A stretch of DNA of 64,000 nucleotides from Azolla caroliniana. Taxonomy: Eukaryota > Polypodiophyta. Positions 31,401-41,336 of the stretch are shown in pieces; position 1 is the stretch's first letter; the number at the start of each line of letters is the position of its first letter. The notes beneath the pieces are model-generated. The model had not been told where the DNA came from, did not search any database, and saw only the letters and a program-made list of their open reading frames with translations. The DNA is taken from the NCBI GenBank assembly GCA_043228905.1, contig JBHGNT010000017.1, positions 2,356,001 through 2,420,000 on the forward strand, in the 5' to 3' direction. The position numbers were made by a program, and so were the translations under genes.

Positions 31401-32081
31401 ATGCCATTTTATGCTTATACGGGATGTCACCCCCGGTGGAGTGTACTTGAAACCCCAGAGGTGTCCACAAATCCGTGCGCGGAGGATCGTTTGGAGCAGT
31501 TACGCAAGATACAAGCGGATTTATCTACTCATCTCCAGCAAGCTCAACAAACACACAAGGTCTACGCAGATCGTCATCGACTTCCATCCAGTTTTAATAT
31601 TGGAGATTGGGTGTGGCTGCTACGACGACACATCAAGACTACTCGTCCATGTGAGAAGTTAGATTATCGGCGATTAGGTCCTTTCCGTATTATTGGACAG
31701 ATTAATGATGTCGCTTTTCGTCTCGATCTACCTCCTCAACTTCGGATACATCCGGTGTTTCATAGTTCTCTCCTCGAACCCTACCACGAGAGCACCATCC
31801 CAGGACGTCTTATCCAACCTCCACCCCCGATCGAGCTTGAAGATGGGCCGGAGTACGAGGTTGTCGCCATCCTTGATTCCAAGATTGTTCGCAACAAGCT
31901 CTACTATCTAGTCGATTGGCTAGGCTACAGCCCCAACGAACGTACTTGGGAACCGATCGAGAATGTGACCAATGCTCGTGCTCTTCTTGAAGACTTCCAT
32001 CGTCAATATCCACACAAACCAGGTCCTCAATCCAAGATGACTCGTGACACTCGTCGTTTTAAAGGGGGGATAGTGTCATGA
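28470..32081 (+). CDS. Gypsy-B Pol: protease, RT, RNase H, integrase, chromodomain
   Basis: About 1,200 codons open in the -1 frame relative to gag, with no ATG near its start, so it is probably made as a Gag-Pol fusion. Visible in order: protease (LALLDSGANSC, about 28650); RT (DYRGLNKVTIRNRYALPL, DLRGAYN, catalytic IYLDD about 29645); RNase H (EADASDFALG, the Asp of SDHKNL); integrase zinc domain (H..H, C..CC near 30900); integrase core (ITDLP Asp, ISDRGPQF Asp, TDGQAERTNQTLE Glu); GPF-type module; and chromodomain (YYLVDWLGYSPNERTWEPIENV about 31900). The stop TGA lies inside the 3' LTR, so the polypurine tract (AAAGGGGGGA) is translated. All key catalytic residues seen are intact. Confidence 0.93.
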   Translation, partial: SVRRRVKRLSPAKIGAVWLDNPRSVQPISGSIPSKQVSDVFVAQVIVSTKSTPPVHVLALLDSGANSCFMDKKFAQAHKISLRKLQCPASVVVIDGHPIASGNIIEESEPINIVLDNLACVVSFNINSIPEHPIVLGLPWFELHNPDIDWRTREIRCRQTQGSTQKMATISLRQLRKEGRKEEMFLFAISVNPSSTTKEESTVQLPEKYRHYADVFDKVQANTLPHHRPYDCPIDLQPGKEPPWGLIYNLSPTELEVLRAYIEENLENGFIRHSKSPAGAPIFFVKKKDGSFRLVVDYRGLNKVTIRNRYALPLISSLLERINGARFFMKIDLRGAYNLVRIRPGDEWTTAFRTRYGHFEYTVMPFGLTNAPIVFQHMANDIFRDLLDDCLIIYLDDLLVYSKTQEEHDSHVLLVLKQLREHGLYAKLEKCSFGCNQVEFLGYIILSEGISMDPAKVKMVVEWQTPRSVRDVQCFLGFANFYRKFIQDYSKIVLPLTQLTRKGQLFIWFEETDMAFESLKKAFTSAPILAHVDPEKPFIIEADASDFALGSILSQQGNDEKLHPVAFHSRKFDVAEINYEIRDKELLAIVDSFMQWRHFLEGSSHPVTVFSDHKNLAYFQDARVLNRRQARWAHFLTCFDFKITYRSGRHQGKADALSRRSYLAPRPGEPAFDNQKKVILGPTRLQATQIFDMPMDSRVIDTIREDLKTDAFAQAILAQIDPSRVSCSQSQPPGTDYRQFKYHDGLLFFKELLYVPNGSCRLQVVQNCHDTYTTGHFGSTKTLHLVQGTFWWPYMRQFVKDFVRTCDTCCRAKMPRHHPYGLLEPLPIPSKPWQSIALDFITDLPVSKGFNAILTVVDRYTKMAHFLPCTEEISSEDTAEIVMREVCRHHGLPDSIISDRGPQFVLKFWKHLFNMLKVTCNLSSGYHPQTDGQAERTNQTLEQYLRCFLSYHQDDWADILHFAEFAYNNSIHASTKVMPFYAYTGCHPRWSVLETPEVSTNPCAEDRLEQLRKIQADLSTHLQQAQQTHKVYADRHRLPSSFNIGDWVWLLRRHIKTTRPCEKLDYRRLGPFRIIGQINDVAFRLDLPPQLRIHPVFHSSLLEPYHESTIPGRLIQPPPPIELEDGPEYEVVAILDSKIVRNKLYYLVDWLGYSPNERTWEPIENVTNARALLEDFHRQYPHKPGPQSKMTRDTRRFKGGIVS

Positions 32082-32513
32082 TATGGCAAGACTCGAACCC
32101 ATGACCTTAGGTTATATGGGTTGAGCTCTTGACCATTAGATCATCTATTGTAATACGTAGGATATTATTTTCATTTACATTTTATTATAGGAAATTAGTG
32201 TATATTCCAGATTTCTCTGGAACATTCTAGAAGCTTCAGGATTACTCTTGAAAACACTATAAAAGAGGGCACTAGGCATTATGTTGAACCAAATTGGTTC
32301 AACGCCAGTCTTAAGCCTTTTAGCCACCATTGTATATTCTCTTCATATAATACATATCTTTCTTATCATCACTCTCTCTCTCTCTCTCTCAATCTCTCTC
32401 TTTCTCTCTGTCTCGTTCACTTCTTCCTTCTCTCGAAGAAGTTCCACACCTCTCATAGTACTAATCCTTCGTTTAGTACTAATTCCTTCTCTGTCTCTGT
32501 ACTGTTCATGACA
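32074..32513 (+). repeat. Gypsy-B 3' LTR
   Basis: 440 bp, TGTCATGA...TCATGACA, preceded by a polypurine tract and followed by the GCTAG duplication. Confidence 0.95.
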
Positions 32514-33215
32514 GCTAGCCCACGACGCTTTAGAGCTAATCCCAAAGGCAATCCTCCAATCAAAACTCTCCAAATGAAGACCTTTGCTATAAGTGGCAAT
32601 TTAGAATTCCAATTATGTTGTAAGATCTGCCACCACCTATGATCAGATTTGTGTATTCTCCATTTTTCTTTAGCCTTTAGTAGTCACTCGTAACAACGAC
32701 GTTTGAGCCTTTAAACACCAATCAATTCATGGTTCTCCAGTTTGTTGAGGTAAGGGACCTTGCATCAATGGAATATTTTATAGTTGTTGCCAAATAAACC
32801 CATAATTAGGAGGAATGCGTAATAATTGTCGCGTTTCAACAAACTCCAAAATTCTTTGATATGGAGCCTCAACTATATCTCTCACCTCTTTGACCCCCAA
32901 ACAAAACAAACAATTAAATTGAGAGCACAATCTCTCCTTTCCTGGCCAACATAATAATCGAGAAGACACAAGCAACTCTTGTTGCAAAGACTTACAATGT
33001 TCTCTACTAGATGATGGTTTCCATACACATAACAAGAGTGTTTCTTGCCATGAGGTAACCAAGTGTTGAACACATGTAGAGCCCGGAATCCTAAGTGAAA
33101 TACATTCATTCAGTAATTGCCACCATGAAACCTTAATCATTATCCTGCCATGTGTTAAACCCTTGTTCTCAATGTAATATTGAACAATAGATATCCATGG
33201 TTGTGAATTTGAACA
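32514..33215 (-). pseudogene. LINE remnant, RT zinc-binding region
   Basis: Minus strand: PLIAKVFIWRVLIGGLPLG near 32530-32610 matches the W..(L/I)....VK.F.WR...G.LP pattern of the plant LINE RT C-terminus. The frame at 33140-32778 has no firm motif and may be the preceding decayed RT. Gypsy-B inserted in this unit (GCTAG duplicated), with the rest at 26340-26825. Confidence 0.65.
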
Positions 33216-33523
33216 TGTTGAGAGTCGAACTCAACTTCCCATAGATAGGTTTCACACTAGCTCATGGACATGTTGGGCTAGTTTTGTAAATAGTAGAAAG
33301 GGCACTTGCCCTAGCTTAGTTGGTATATAAACCAACGCATTGTAACTTCGTTACTGTTGGATGTTATATGTTTGATGTAATTTTTGTTAATATACAGTTT
33401 TTCTATCTCTGTCTTAACATCTCTCCCTCTCTCTCCCTCTGTTGCCTCACACACACACACACACACACACACTCAATCATCTTCTGCTGCATTGCAATCA
33501 CTCTTGCCTCCCATTCCATTACA
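33216..33523 (+). repeat. Copia-2 5' LTR
   Basis: 308 bp with GTATATAAACC (TATA) near 33327 and a CA microsatellite near 33449-33472. It is followed directly by the PBS. Confidence 0.9.
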
Positions 33524-33536
33524 TGGTATCAGAGCG
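33524..33536 (+). promoter_or_regulatory. Copia-2 primer-binding site
   Basis: TGGTATCAGAGCG, perfect to the plant initiator tRNA-Met 3' end. Confidence 0.93.
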
Positions 33537-33624
33537 TGTGGTTGCCTGATTAAGCCTATTCGACTGTGTTGTGCTGCACGCCGACGATCAACAGAACCGA
33601 CCCATCAACAAAGAAGAAATCACC

Positions 33625-34497
33625 ATGAATACTCAAATGGGAAGCGCTCTTCCTACCGAGAAGCTCGACAGAACGAACTTTGCATCTTGGGAATACAAGA
33701 TGCATCAATACCTTGTCGGACAAGGCTACTAGAGCTACATCGAAGGAGCTCATGAATCACAACCCAACCCAACACACTTTGACTATCCCGCTTGGGAGTT
33801 GGCCACAAGCCTTGTGTTGTATTGCCTTGCATCATGCATTCATGATCATATGTTTGGCTACATTCGAGAGGCAAAAACGCCGAAGTAGGCATGGGAAAAC
33901 CTCAAGAAGATTTTCGCAGCCAATACGGCCACATGAAAGCTCCAACTTCGACAAGAGTTGAACAATCTTCAACAAAGGGACATGTCGATCGACAACTACA
34001 CCTTAAAGTTCAAGGAGTTGTGCGATGCCCTTGGATCAATCAATGTAGCATTGACGACGACAAAATGGTGCAGATATGCCTCGGTGGCTTGGCATCACGA
34101 TTTGGCGCAATAAGATCGGTTGTTCTTGCGAGAGAGAATCCTCCCTCCTTTTTTGATCTCCAATCATTGTTGCTAGTCGAAGAGAATCACGTGCGTCAAA
34201 GGAACAATGCACGTGACAGACAAATGCTATATTCGAACTTCGATGGAGGAAGAGGACAAAGCCGTGGAAGGAGAGGTCGATTTGGGCAAGGCCGACACAA
34301 CTAAGAGCGTAACTCCCACCAATGGCAAGCGGAGAGAAACGGCCCCAGAGAGTTCGGCGGAAGGGGGAGTCATCACGCCAGACCAAGCAACCGTAAGAAC
34401 CCAGTTGAGTGCAGGTACTGCGGAAAACCCGGCCACTACGAAGAGGAGTGTGGGAAGAAGAAGCGTGAGCAAGGCCGACAACTAACAAATTACACCA
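33625..34497 (+). pseudogene. Copia-2 gag, with stops
   Basis: ATG at 33625 starts MNTQMGSALPTEKLDRTNFA, followed by WEYKMHQYL. Stops occur at about 33730 (TGG to TAG), 33886, 33935 and 34302, with the rest readable: CLGGLASRFGA, LLLVEENH, Gly/Arg-rich linker, and the CCHC knuckle CRYCGKPGHYEEEC near 34410-34450. No functional Gag can be produced. Confidence 0.88.
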
Positions 34498-35441
34498 TGA
34501 ACTCCGACTACGACGATCACGGTGGAATGTTCATAATGAAGCATGAAGCGCACTCAATGTCCACACTTGCGTCAACTACCACATCCACTCCGAACAACGT
34601 ATGGTTTGTCGATTCAGGAGCATCCAATCACATGACGTCCCATGAAGATTGGTTTCGGGAACTACGGAAGCCCGAACGTCCCAGATATGTCGAAACAAGA
34701 GATGACACGACTCACCCAATACAACATATCGGGAACGCCCCATTCGGAAACAACGACAAACAGACCTACCTTAAGAACGTGTTGCATGTCCCCACTATTA
34801 CGAAAAACCTGGTCTCCGTTGGCGAGATTGTCGAACAAGGAATGCAAGTACGCTTCAATAACGATGGGTGCTTCATCGAAAATGGCAATCAAGTCATAGC
34901 TCACGGCCGTGGTGAAGGCCATATGTTCATCCTCGAATCGAGCGAGGTAAAGTCGACAATGTTTGCAAAGGGCCAGAAAGTCGAAACCAACTTGAAACTA
35001 TGGCACAAGAGAATCGTCCACATCAATCTCCAAAAGCTCTAGAACATGCAATCGAAAGGAGTCATAATCGGAATCCCAAACTTTACGGCGAACGAGATTA
35101 CAGGCCTATGTGAAGCATGTCAGTTCGGAAAGCAACGCCGTCACCCATTCCCTAAAGAGGGGAATGTGAACAAAGGAATCCTGGATGTCATACATTCAGA
35201 TGTGTGGGGACCAACCTAGACAACAACATTCAGCGGATGCTGATACTATGTCATGTTCATCGACGACTTCTCTAGGAACACCTGGATCTATCTGATGAAG
35301 TAGAAGAGTGAAGTGTTCAGGCATTTCTAGACATTCAAAGCCGAAGTCGAAAAAACTACGGGTCGGCATGTATGTTGTCTTCGATCAGATGGAGACGAAG
35401 AATATTTTTCGGATGAATTTATGGCGTATATCTGAAAAGAA

Positions 35442-36293
35442 GGAATCCGACAAGAGTTCTCGTGTCGACACACGCCTCAGCAAAACGGCGTAGTAGAGCG
35501 TAAAAATCTCCATGTAGTAGAAATCGCATGAGCCATGATGAACGAGAAGAACCTGCCGAAATCGTATTGGGCAGAAGTGGCAAATACAGCCGTATATCTC
35601 ATGAACAAGTGCACAACCTCGGAAGTACACGATATAACTCCACATGAGAAGTTCTTCGGAAAGGAGCCGGACTTGTCAGATGTCTGCATTTTCGGTTCTA
35701 TCGCCTATGTACATATTCCCGACGATACGCGGCAAAAGCTTGACCCAAAGTCGGAGAAATGTATCCTCGTAGGATACTCACTCGAACAAAAGGGGTACAA
35801 ATGTGTAGAAAGTAGCGTGCGAAAGCAAGTATAAAGACAGAACAGAAGGAAGAACACTCAGGTTTAAGGAATCCGACGAGAGTTCTCGTGTCGACACACG
35901 CCTCAGCAAAACGGCGTAGTAGAGCGTAAAAATCTCCATGTAGTAGAAATCGCATGAGCCATGATGAACGAGAAGAACCTGCCGAAATCGTATTGGGCAG
36001 AAGTGGCAAATACAGCCGTATATCTCATGAACAAGTGCACAACCTCGGAAGTACACGATATAACTCCACATGAGAAGTTCTTCGGAAAGGAGCCGGACTT
36101 GTCAGATGTCTGCATTTTCTGTTCTATCGCCTATGTACATATTCCCGACGATACGCGGCAAAAGCTTGACCCAAAGTCGGAGAAATGTATCCTCGTAGGA
36201 TACTCACTCGAACAAAAGGGGTACAAATGTGTAGAAAGTAGCGTGCGAAAGCAAGTATAAAGACAGAACAGAAGGAAGAACACTCAGGTTTAA
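35442..36293 (+). repeat. 426-bp tandem duplication in Copia-2
   Basis: 35442-35867 and 35868-36293 are nearly identical; two base differences were seen (AAG/GAG near 35452 and CGG/CTG near 35693). The unit runs from integrase into the first 64 bp of an inserted LTR, so the duplication postdates that insertion. Confidence 0.95.
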
Positions 36294-36630
36294 TGGAGAG
36301 CTTGAGCTTACACAGTATACGTGGGAGAGACCAAGAGAGTGAGAGAGAAGACACAAGAACTATATTCCACAAAAGATCTCGATTCACTACTCTATACATA
36401 TGTGTGTTCCATGAACACTTTTATACAAGTCCTCGAAGGACTGACCGAAGTACTGACCGTACTTCAATGCTCTTTAAGAGCTCCTACACTAACTCCCAAA
36501 TATATTCCTCACGGAATATCTTTCCTAACGGCCTCCCGGTTTACGCACTCGGCCTAACCGATCGGTCCCAACCGATCCGGTCCTCGGCTTCTTCAGCCGA
36601 TCCGGCCGATGTTGAGCTTGTCTCTCAACA
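36230..36630 (-). mobile_element. solo LTR of the Copia-1 family
   Basis: 401 bp, TGTAGAAAG...CTCTCAACA, flanked by AAATG on both sides (36225-36229 and 36631-36635). On the minus strand it reads TGTTGAGAGACAAGCTCAAC, a GTATAAAAGTGTTCA TATA box and CTCCATTAAACCT, as in the Copia-1 LTR. No internal region is present, so an element was lost by LTR recombination. Confidence 0.93.
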
Positions 36631-37647
36631 AAATGCTACAACCCATCTACCCGGAAGGTTCGAACAAGTCGAGACATAGTCTTCGATGAATACGCATCCT
36701 GGTACGCACCAGAGAATACTTCGACTCCAACCCCGCTCGACGTAGATAACACTGAAATAGAAATAGAAGTTGAGGATCGGCTCACACAGATGTTAGAAGA
36801 CAACCCAATTATGACACGGCTGAGTGGGCCATCAAAGCCGTCGAGCGATGAAAGTATATCTCGGTTGAGTCCGAAGCTGGACAAAGGGAAGGCGAAAGTG
36901 TGGGAATATGAAGATCAGGAAGAGACCAAGATGCTTCACACTCTTGATAGTGAATTTGAAGATCTCGACATCCGAAATAAATGGAGCGAAGCAAGCCATA
37001 CTCCCCACGGATCAAGAGCTACGCCGATCCACACGTGAAAAGAACCCCATAAACCGTTACGGCTACGACGAGCACATGGTGTATCACTACGATTTTATGA
37101 TGAAAGTAGCGTCAGTACGGGAACCGGAAACGCTTTCCGAAGCCACAAAGGATCCACGATGGGTCGATGGGATGAATGAGGAGATGGAAGCTTTATGCAA
37201 AAACGAGACATGGGATCTCATTCCTCTCCCCCGAACAAGAAAGCGATTGGCTGCAGATGGATATACAAAGTAAAATACAATGCCGACGAATCCGTAAATT
37301 GCTTCAAAGCACGGCTCGTTGCCAAAGGCTATGCGCAAATGCACGGCACAGACTACGAAGAAACTTTTGCCCCGGTGGCAAAGATGACAACTGTATGGAC
37401 CGTAATTGCACTCGCCGCAGTGAAGGGATGGCACCTCCACTAGATGGACATGAAAAATGCTTTCCTCCAAGGAAAGGTAGAAAAGAGGTGTACATGATAC
37501 AACCACCCGGATTCGAATCGCGTAAACATCCGTACATCGTATACCGACTCAAGAAGCCACTCTATGGCCTCAAACAAGCACCGCGTGCTTGGCATTCGAA
37601 GATCATGCAGTATCTTGATCAAGTCAGATTTTGGATGTCAAAATCCC

Positions 37648-38147
37648 GCTATAAAAGGGGCAACCTTTGACTGCTTTAAGAGGGGGGCAGAGAGAGAGGA
37701 GAAAAGAAATAGAGAGGAGGGGAGACGAGGAGTCTGACGACGGAGCACTGGAAGGCGCTTCCCCTGCTCGCATCAGACACCCGAGCGCTCCCGACTAGGG
37801 GATTGACCTTCTACGTGTCGACACATATTTGTAACTAACTACTGCAGAGCCCTACACTCGATCACCGGCACTGATCCAGTTGTGATCACCCACAGCGCTA
37901 CGCGCATATTTTTGATTAATAGAAACTTACCTACCTAATGCAAGTTGTTCTTAGCATCTCTATTTGCACATGTGTCTAAACACGATCCTCTTATGCTATC
38001 TCTCTCATTTCGCTAACCTTCTTTGTTGAACCGCGGTCTCAAGCCTTACGTAAACCACAGACCCTTCCTCCTCATTTCTTGATTCCTTGGTTCAAGACCC
38101 CTGTGTTCCTGCCTAACTTCTACACATCCGCAAGGATTTCCTCGATA
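37648..38147 (+). repeat. Gypsy-E 5' LTR, left-truncated
   Basis: Starts abruptly at CTATAAAAGGGG (TATA box at about 37650) and ends GATTTCCTCGATA (the CA terminus mutated to TA). Its end, GGTTCAAGACCCCTGTG through TTCTACAC, is a diverged form of the LTR ends of Gypsy-C and -D. A PBS follows. Confidence 0.75.
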
Positions 38148-38151
38148 TCTT

Positions 38152-38169
38152 TGGTGAACCCGACGTGAA
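38152..38169 (+). promoter_or_regulatory. Gypsy-E primer-binding site
   Basis: TGGTGAACCCGACGTGAA, shared with Gypsy-C (47036-47053, minus) and, with one change, Gypsy-D (52270-52287, minus). It starts TGG as expected for pairing with a tRNA CCA end; the tRNA was not identified. Confidence 0.8.
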
Positions 38170-38222
38170 GAGGGGCGTGGCAAAGGAATCTTAAAAAGAG
38201 AGGGAGTGAACTTGCAGAAGCA

Positions 38223-38346
38223 ATGGCGGTGGCAGTAGACCGCCTGGTTAGTGCTCGCGAGGGCGCGAGTGCCCTCGACAGGGCCATAGAAGCAACGATT
38301 GACAAGATAGGCCAGTTCAGTGGGAAAGACGCCACGAGTTACTTAG
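38223..38346 (+). pseudogene. Gypsy-E gag, first piece
   Basis: MAVAVDRLVSAREGASALDR matches the Gag start of Gypsy-C (MASAVDRIVNAREG). The piece runs to GKDATSYL and is interrupted by Gypsy-F. The reading frame resumes at 56439 with AYKSEMQMRNIPEDRRL. Confidence 0.88.
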
Positions 38347-38785
38347 TATCAGGAATAGTACTAAAGCATAGATGGAATTAGTACTAAGAAGAGAAGTACT
38401 ATTAGTACTAAGAGGACGGGACTGCGTAAGATTCCTAAGAGAGGAAGTGAGAAGAGGAGAGAGAGAGAGATAGCGAGGATGAGAGAGAGAGAAAGATGAT
38501 GACAACAGCTAATATATTATGTGAAAAGATAAGTACAAGCGGCTGAGAGGCTTAAGACTGGCGTTGAACCAATTTGGTTCAACATAATGCCTAGTGCCTT
38601 CTTTTATAGTGTTGTCAAGAGTAATCCTGAAACTTCTAGAATGTTCCAGAGAAATCTGGAATATACATTACTTTCTTATAATAAAACATAATAATATCCT
38701 ATGAATTACAATAGATGGTGTGATGGTTAAGAGCTTGACCCATATACCATGAGGTCATGGGTTCGAGTCTTGCCATATCATGACA
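38347..38785 (-). repeat. Gypsy-F 3' LTR
   Basis: 439 bp from TATCAGGAATAGTAC to ATCATGACA. It differs by a few bases and one small deletion from the 5' LTR at 55986-56433. Confidence 0.93.
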
Positions 38786-38796
38786 CTATCTCCCCC

Positions 38797-40529
38797 TTAA
38801 AGACGACGAGTGGAACGAGTCAGCGCTAATTGCGGACTGGGTTTGTCTGGATATTTTTGGTGGAAATCAGCAAGCAGATCCTGAGCATTGGCAACATGCT
38901 CGACGGGTTCCCAAGTGCGTTCGCTCGGACTATAACCAACCCAATCGACCAAATAATAAAGTTTGTTGCGAATAAGTTTGGAATCGAGGATGGTAGCAAC
39001 TTCATACTCCGGGCCGGCGTCCAACTCCAGCGGGGGCGGCAGTAGTGTAACACGATCGGGAATGGTGTTTGCTTTATAAGGTTCAAGAAGAGAACAATGG
39101 AAAACCGGATGTATCTGAAGCTGCGGAGGGAGATCAAGGCGGAATGTGACATCATTAACTTTACCCGTAGTACGGAAAGGACCGAGTCGTCGATAATCCA
39201 ACTTGTCGCACGGTCGAGTAGTCTTGATGTGACGACGTAAGAGCCATACTCGATCTCCGATGGCAAAAGAGGAGGGAAGCCGATGACGATCTGCGTAAGT
39301 CTTCTGTGTTTATTGAGCATGACGAAGATGAGTCGAGAGATCTATCTGGATCTTGCGTAGTCTCTCCAAATGATCCCCGGCACGAGGATTGGTAGGTAGC
39401 TCCGGGGTGTCGATCACTGACCAGCGAGGATGAGAACCGGTATAAGCGTAGAATGGGGAGACTCGAGTCGAGGAGTGAACAGCATTATTATGCGCAAACT
39501 CCGCAAAGTGGAGAATCTCGGCCCAATCGTCCTGTTGATAACTCAGGAAACACCGGAGATATTGCTCCAGCGTTTGGTTTGTTCGTTCTGCCTGCCCATC
39601 GGTCTGAGGATGGTAGCCAAAGGAGAGGTTGCAAGAGACCTTGAGCATCTTGAAGAGATGCTGCCAAAATTTGGAAACAAATTGCGGTCCTCAGTCACTG
39701 ATGATACTGTCTGGGAGGCCATGATGCCGAAATACCTCACGCATGACTAGGGCGGCGGTTTCCTCGCTAGTGATGGCCTTAGTACACGGAACAAAATGTG
39801 CCATCTTCGTATATCGATCGACGACGGTTAAGATAGCGTTGAACCCCTGCGAGACCGGCAGATCTGTGATAAAATCAAGACAAATAGACTGCCACGGCTT
39901 ACTTGGAATCAGTAAGGGATCCAACAAGCCATATGGATGGTGTCGTGGCATCTTTGCTCGGCAGCAAGCATCACAGGTCCGAACGTAGTCGTCGACAAAA
40001 CGGCGCATGTGGGGCCACCAAAAAGATCGATGCACTAGCTCCAACGTCTTAGTACTACCGAAATGTCCCGCCGTATGGGTGTCGTGACAATGCTGGACGA
40101 TTTGAAGGCAACAGGAGCAATCGGGGACATATACGCGCTTTTTAAAGAATAACAAACCATCATGATATTCGAATTGTCGGTAGTCAATACCTGGTTGTTG
40201 AGACTGAGAACAGGATGCCCGAGAAGTATCAATGTGCGCCAGGATGTCTTGAGCAAAACAATCCGTCTTCAAGTTTGCACGTATGTCATCGGTAATCCGT
40301 GAATCCATCGGGGTGTGAAAAATCCGCGTCGTGTGCAATCGTGTTGGTCCTAAGATTACTTGCTTTTGAATATCAAATGTTGGATCACCAGGACGAGGTG
40401 CAAGATATGAACGCCGTGATAGTGCATCTGCTTTTCCTTGCTGCTTCCCCGGTCGATATGTGATTTTGAAGTCGAAACGCGTGAGGAATTGCGCCCACCG
40501 AGCTTGCCGTCGATTTAGTACGCGAGCAT
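38797..40529 (-). pseudogene. Gypsy-F pol, integrase and chromodomain part
   Basis: Resumes in RNase H (RRQAR near 40490) and continues through the integrase zinc domain (HFGSTKTLELVH, CDACCRAKMPRHH), DFITDLPVSQGFN, IISD followed by a stop (TGA for Arg) GPQF, TDGQAERTNQTLE, a stop after HLRHAQ (TAA for Gln), and chromodomain YYLVDWVGYSPSERTWEP. Protein would be truncated. Both stops fit C-to-T change. Confidence 0.88.
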
Positions 40530-40547
40530 TGTCGCGTTGTTACGCGT

Positions 40548-41336
40548 TGTCGAGTTATTACGCAAGTGCGTGTGGAAACGAGGCGGGACCGCGGGGGTCT
40601 CGAACCAAAGAGCAAGCGAGGGAGGAGAAAGAGAGAGAACCGGCTACGCAGGACCGGGAATACACAGGGACACGGCCCTTCAGCACGGAGAACGCGAACG
40701 AACACCGACACAGACAGATGCGAATGACTAAATATATATATCAAGAATGGCTAACACGACTACAACCCTCGATGGGGCACAGGTTGGTTACAACCGAGCA
40801 GGCCGGCGAACAGATGCCGATGCCTGTTCGCTTCGACGCACAAGGGGTAGCCGGTCGGAGGTGCTGCCGGAAGCACTCGGGCGTTCCTCGAAACAGCGCG
40901 AGCCTCCTCGGAACCCTGCACAGAAAGCTATGGAGCTCGAGAAGGAAGGAAACAGAGAGAGAAGCGTCCAGAAACGGTCCGGCAGCACTTCGTCCTCCCT
41001 GCCCCAGATACCCCGCAACAGCTCTTTCCTGCTCCTTATATAGGCCGACGAGCAGGCCGTCATGTCAGCTTTATTCCCTGTCCCTTTTGGACAGGGATTC
41101 GCTTCGTCCTTCACGCATCCGCGTAGTTACGCCGCCGACTCGTACGGTTCCTTCGCTCGCGCGCGCGACCGAAAAGACTGTTCGCGCGGTCTTTGTCTCC
41201 ACTTGTGTTAGGGTCCGTTCCCGCCGATTATCCTCCCAATTCGCTTCTATGTACAACTCGGAGCGTGCGCGCGTGAAGAACCGGTTCCCACGCCTTGGTG
41301 CGCCGATTCCGCCTATGGACGGTTTTCTTCACGACA
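40548..41336 (-). repeat. Gypsy-C 3' LTR
   Basis: 789 bp. On the element's strand it starts TGTCGTGAAGAAAACCGTCC and ends ACTCGACA. It encodes the last eight codons of pol. Confidence 0.95.

Larger units (their letters stand above)
26826..32513 (+). mobile_element. Gypsy-B, intact chromodomain Gypsy (chromovirus)
   Basis: The LTRs at 26826-27263 and 32074-32513 begin TGTCATGA and end TCATGACA. The 5-bp target duplication GCTAG lies at 26821-26825 and 32514-32518. gag and pol are both fully open. The LTRs differ at about nine positions plus one CT unit by eye, roughly 2 percent, so the insertion is fairly young. Pol has the chromovirus order PR-RT-RH-IN-chromodomain. It is the best candidate for a functional element in the window and very likely related to the source of Gypsy-A and -F. 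Confidence 0.97.
33216..37647 (+). mobile_element. Copia-2, degenerate, 3' end missing
   Basis: 5' LTR 33216-33523 (TGTTGAG...ATTACA), initiator-Met PBS, gag, protease, integrase and RT up to the [11 protein letters not shown] region; then truncation at about 37647, where the Gypsy-E LTR begins. The interior carries a solo LTR, a 426-bp tandem duplication and many premature stops. Its Gag start is closely related to that of Copia-4. Confidence 0.92.
34497..37647 (+). pseudogene. Copia-2 pol, protease to RT, with stops
   Basis: Protease VDSGASNHM near 34610; pre-integrase LWHKRIVH; integrase zinc residues CEACQFGKQRRH; core HSDVWGPT, RSDGDEEYF and QQNGVVERKN; after the solo LTR, CYNPSTRKVRTSRDIVF; then RT with [19 protein letters not shown] (motif A) and [11 protein letters not shown], ending SKS at about 37646 before YVDD. 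About eight nonsense codons are TAG/TGA in place of Gln, Trp or Arg. Confidence 0.88.
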
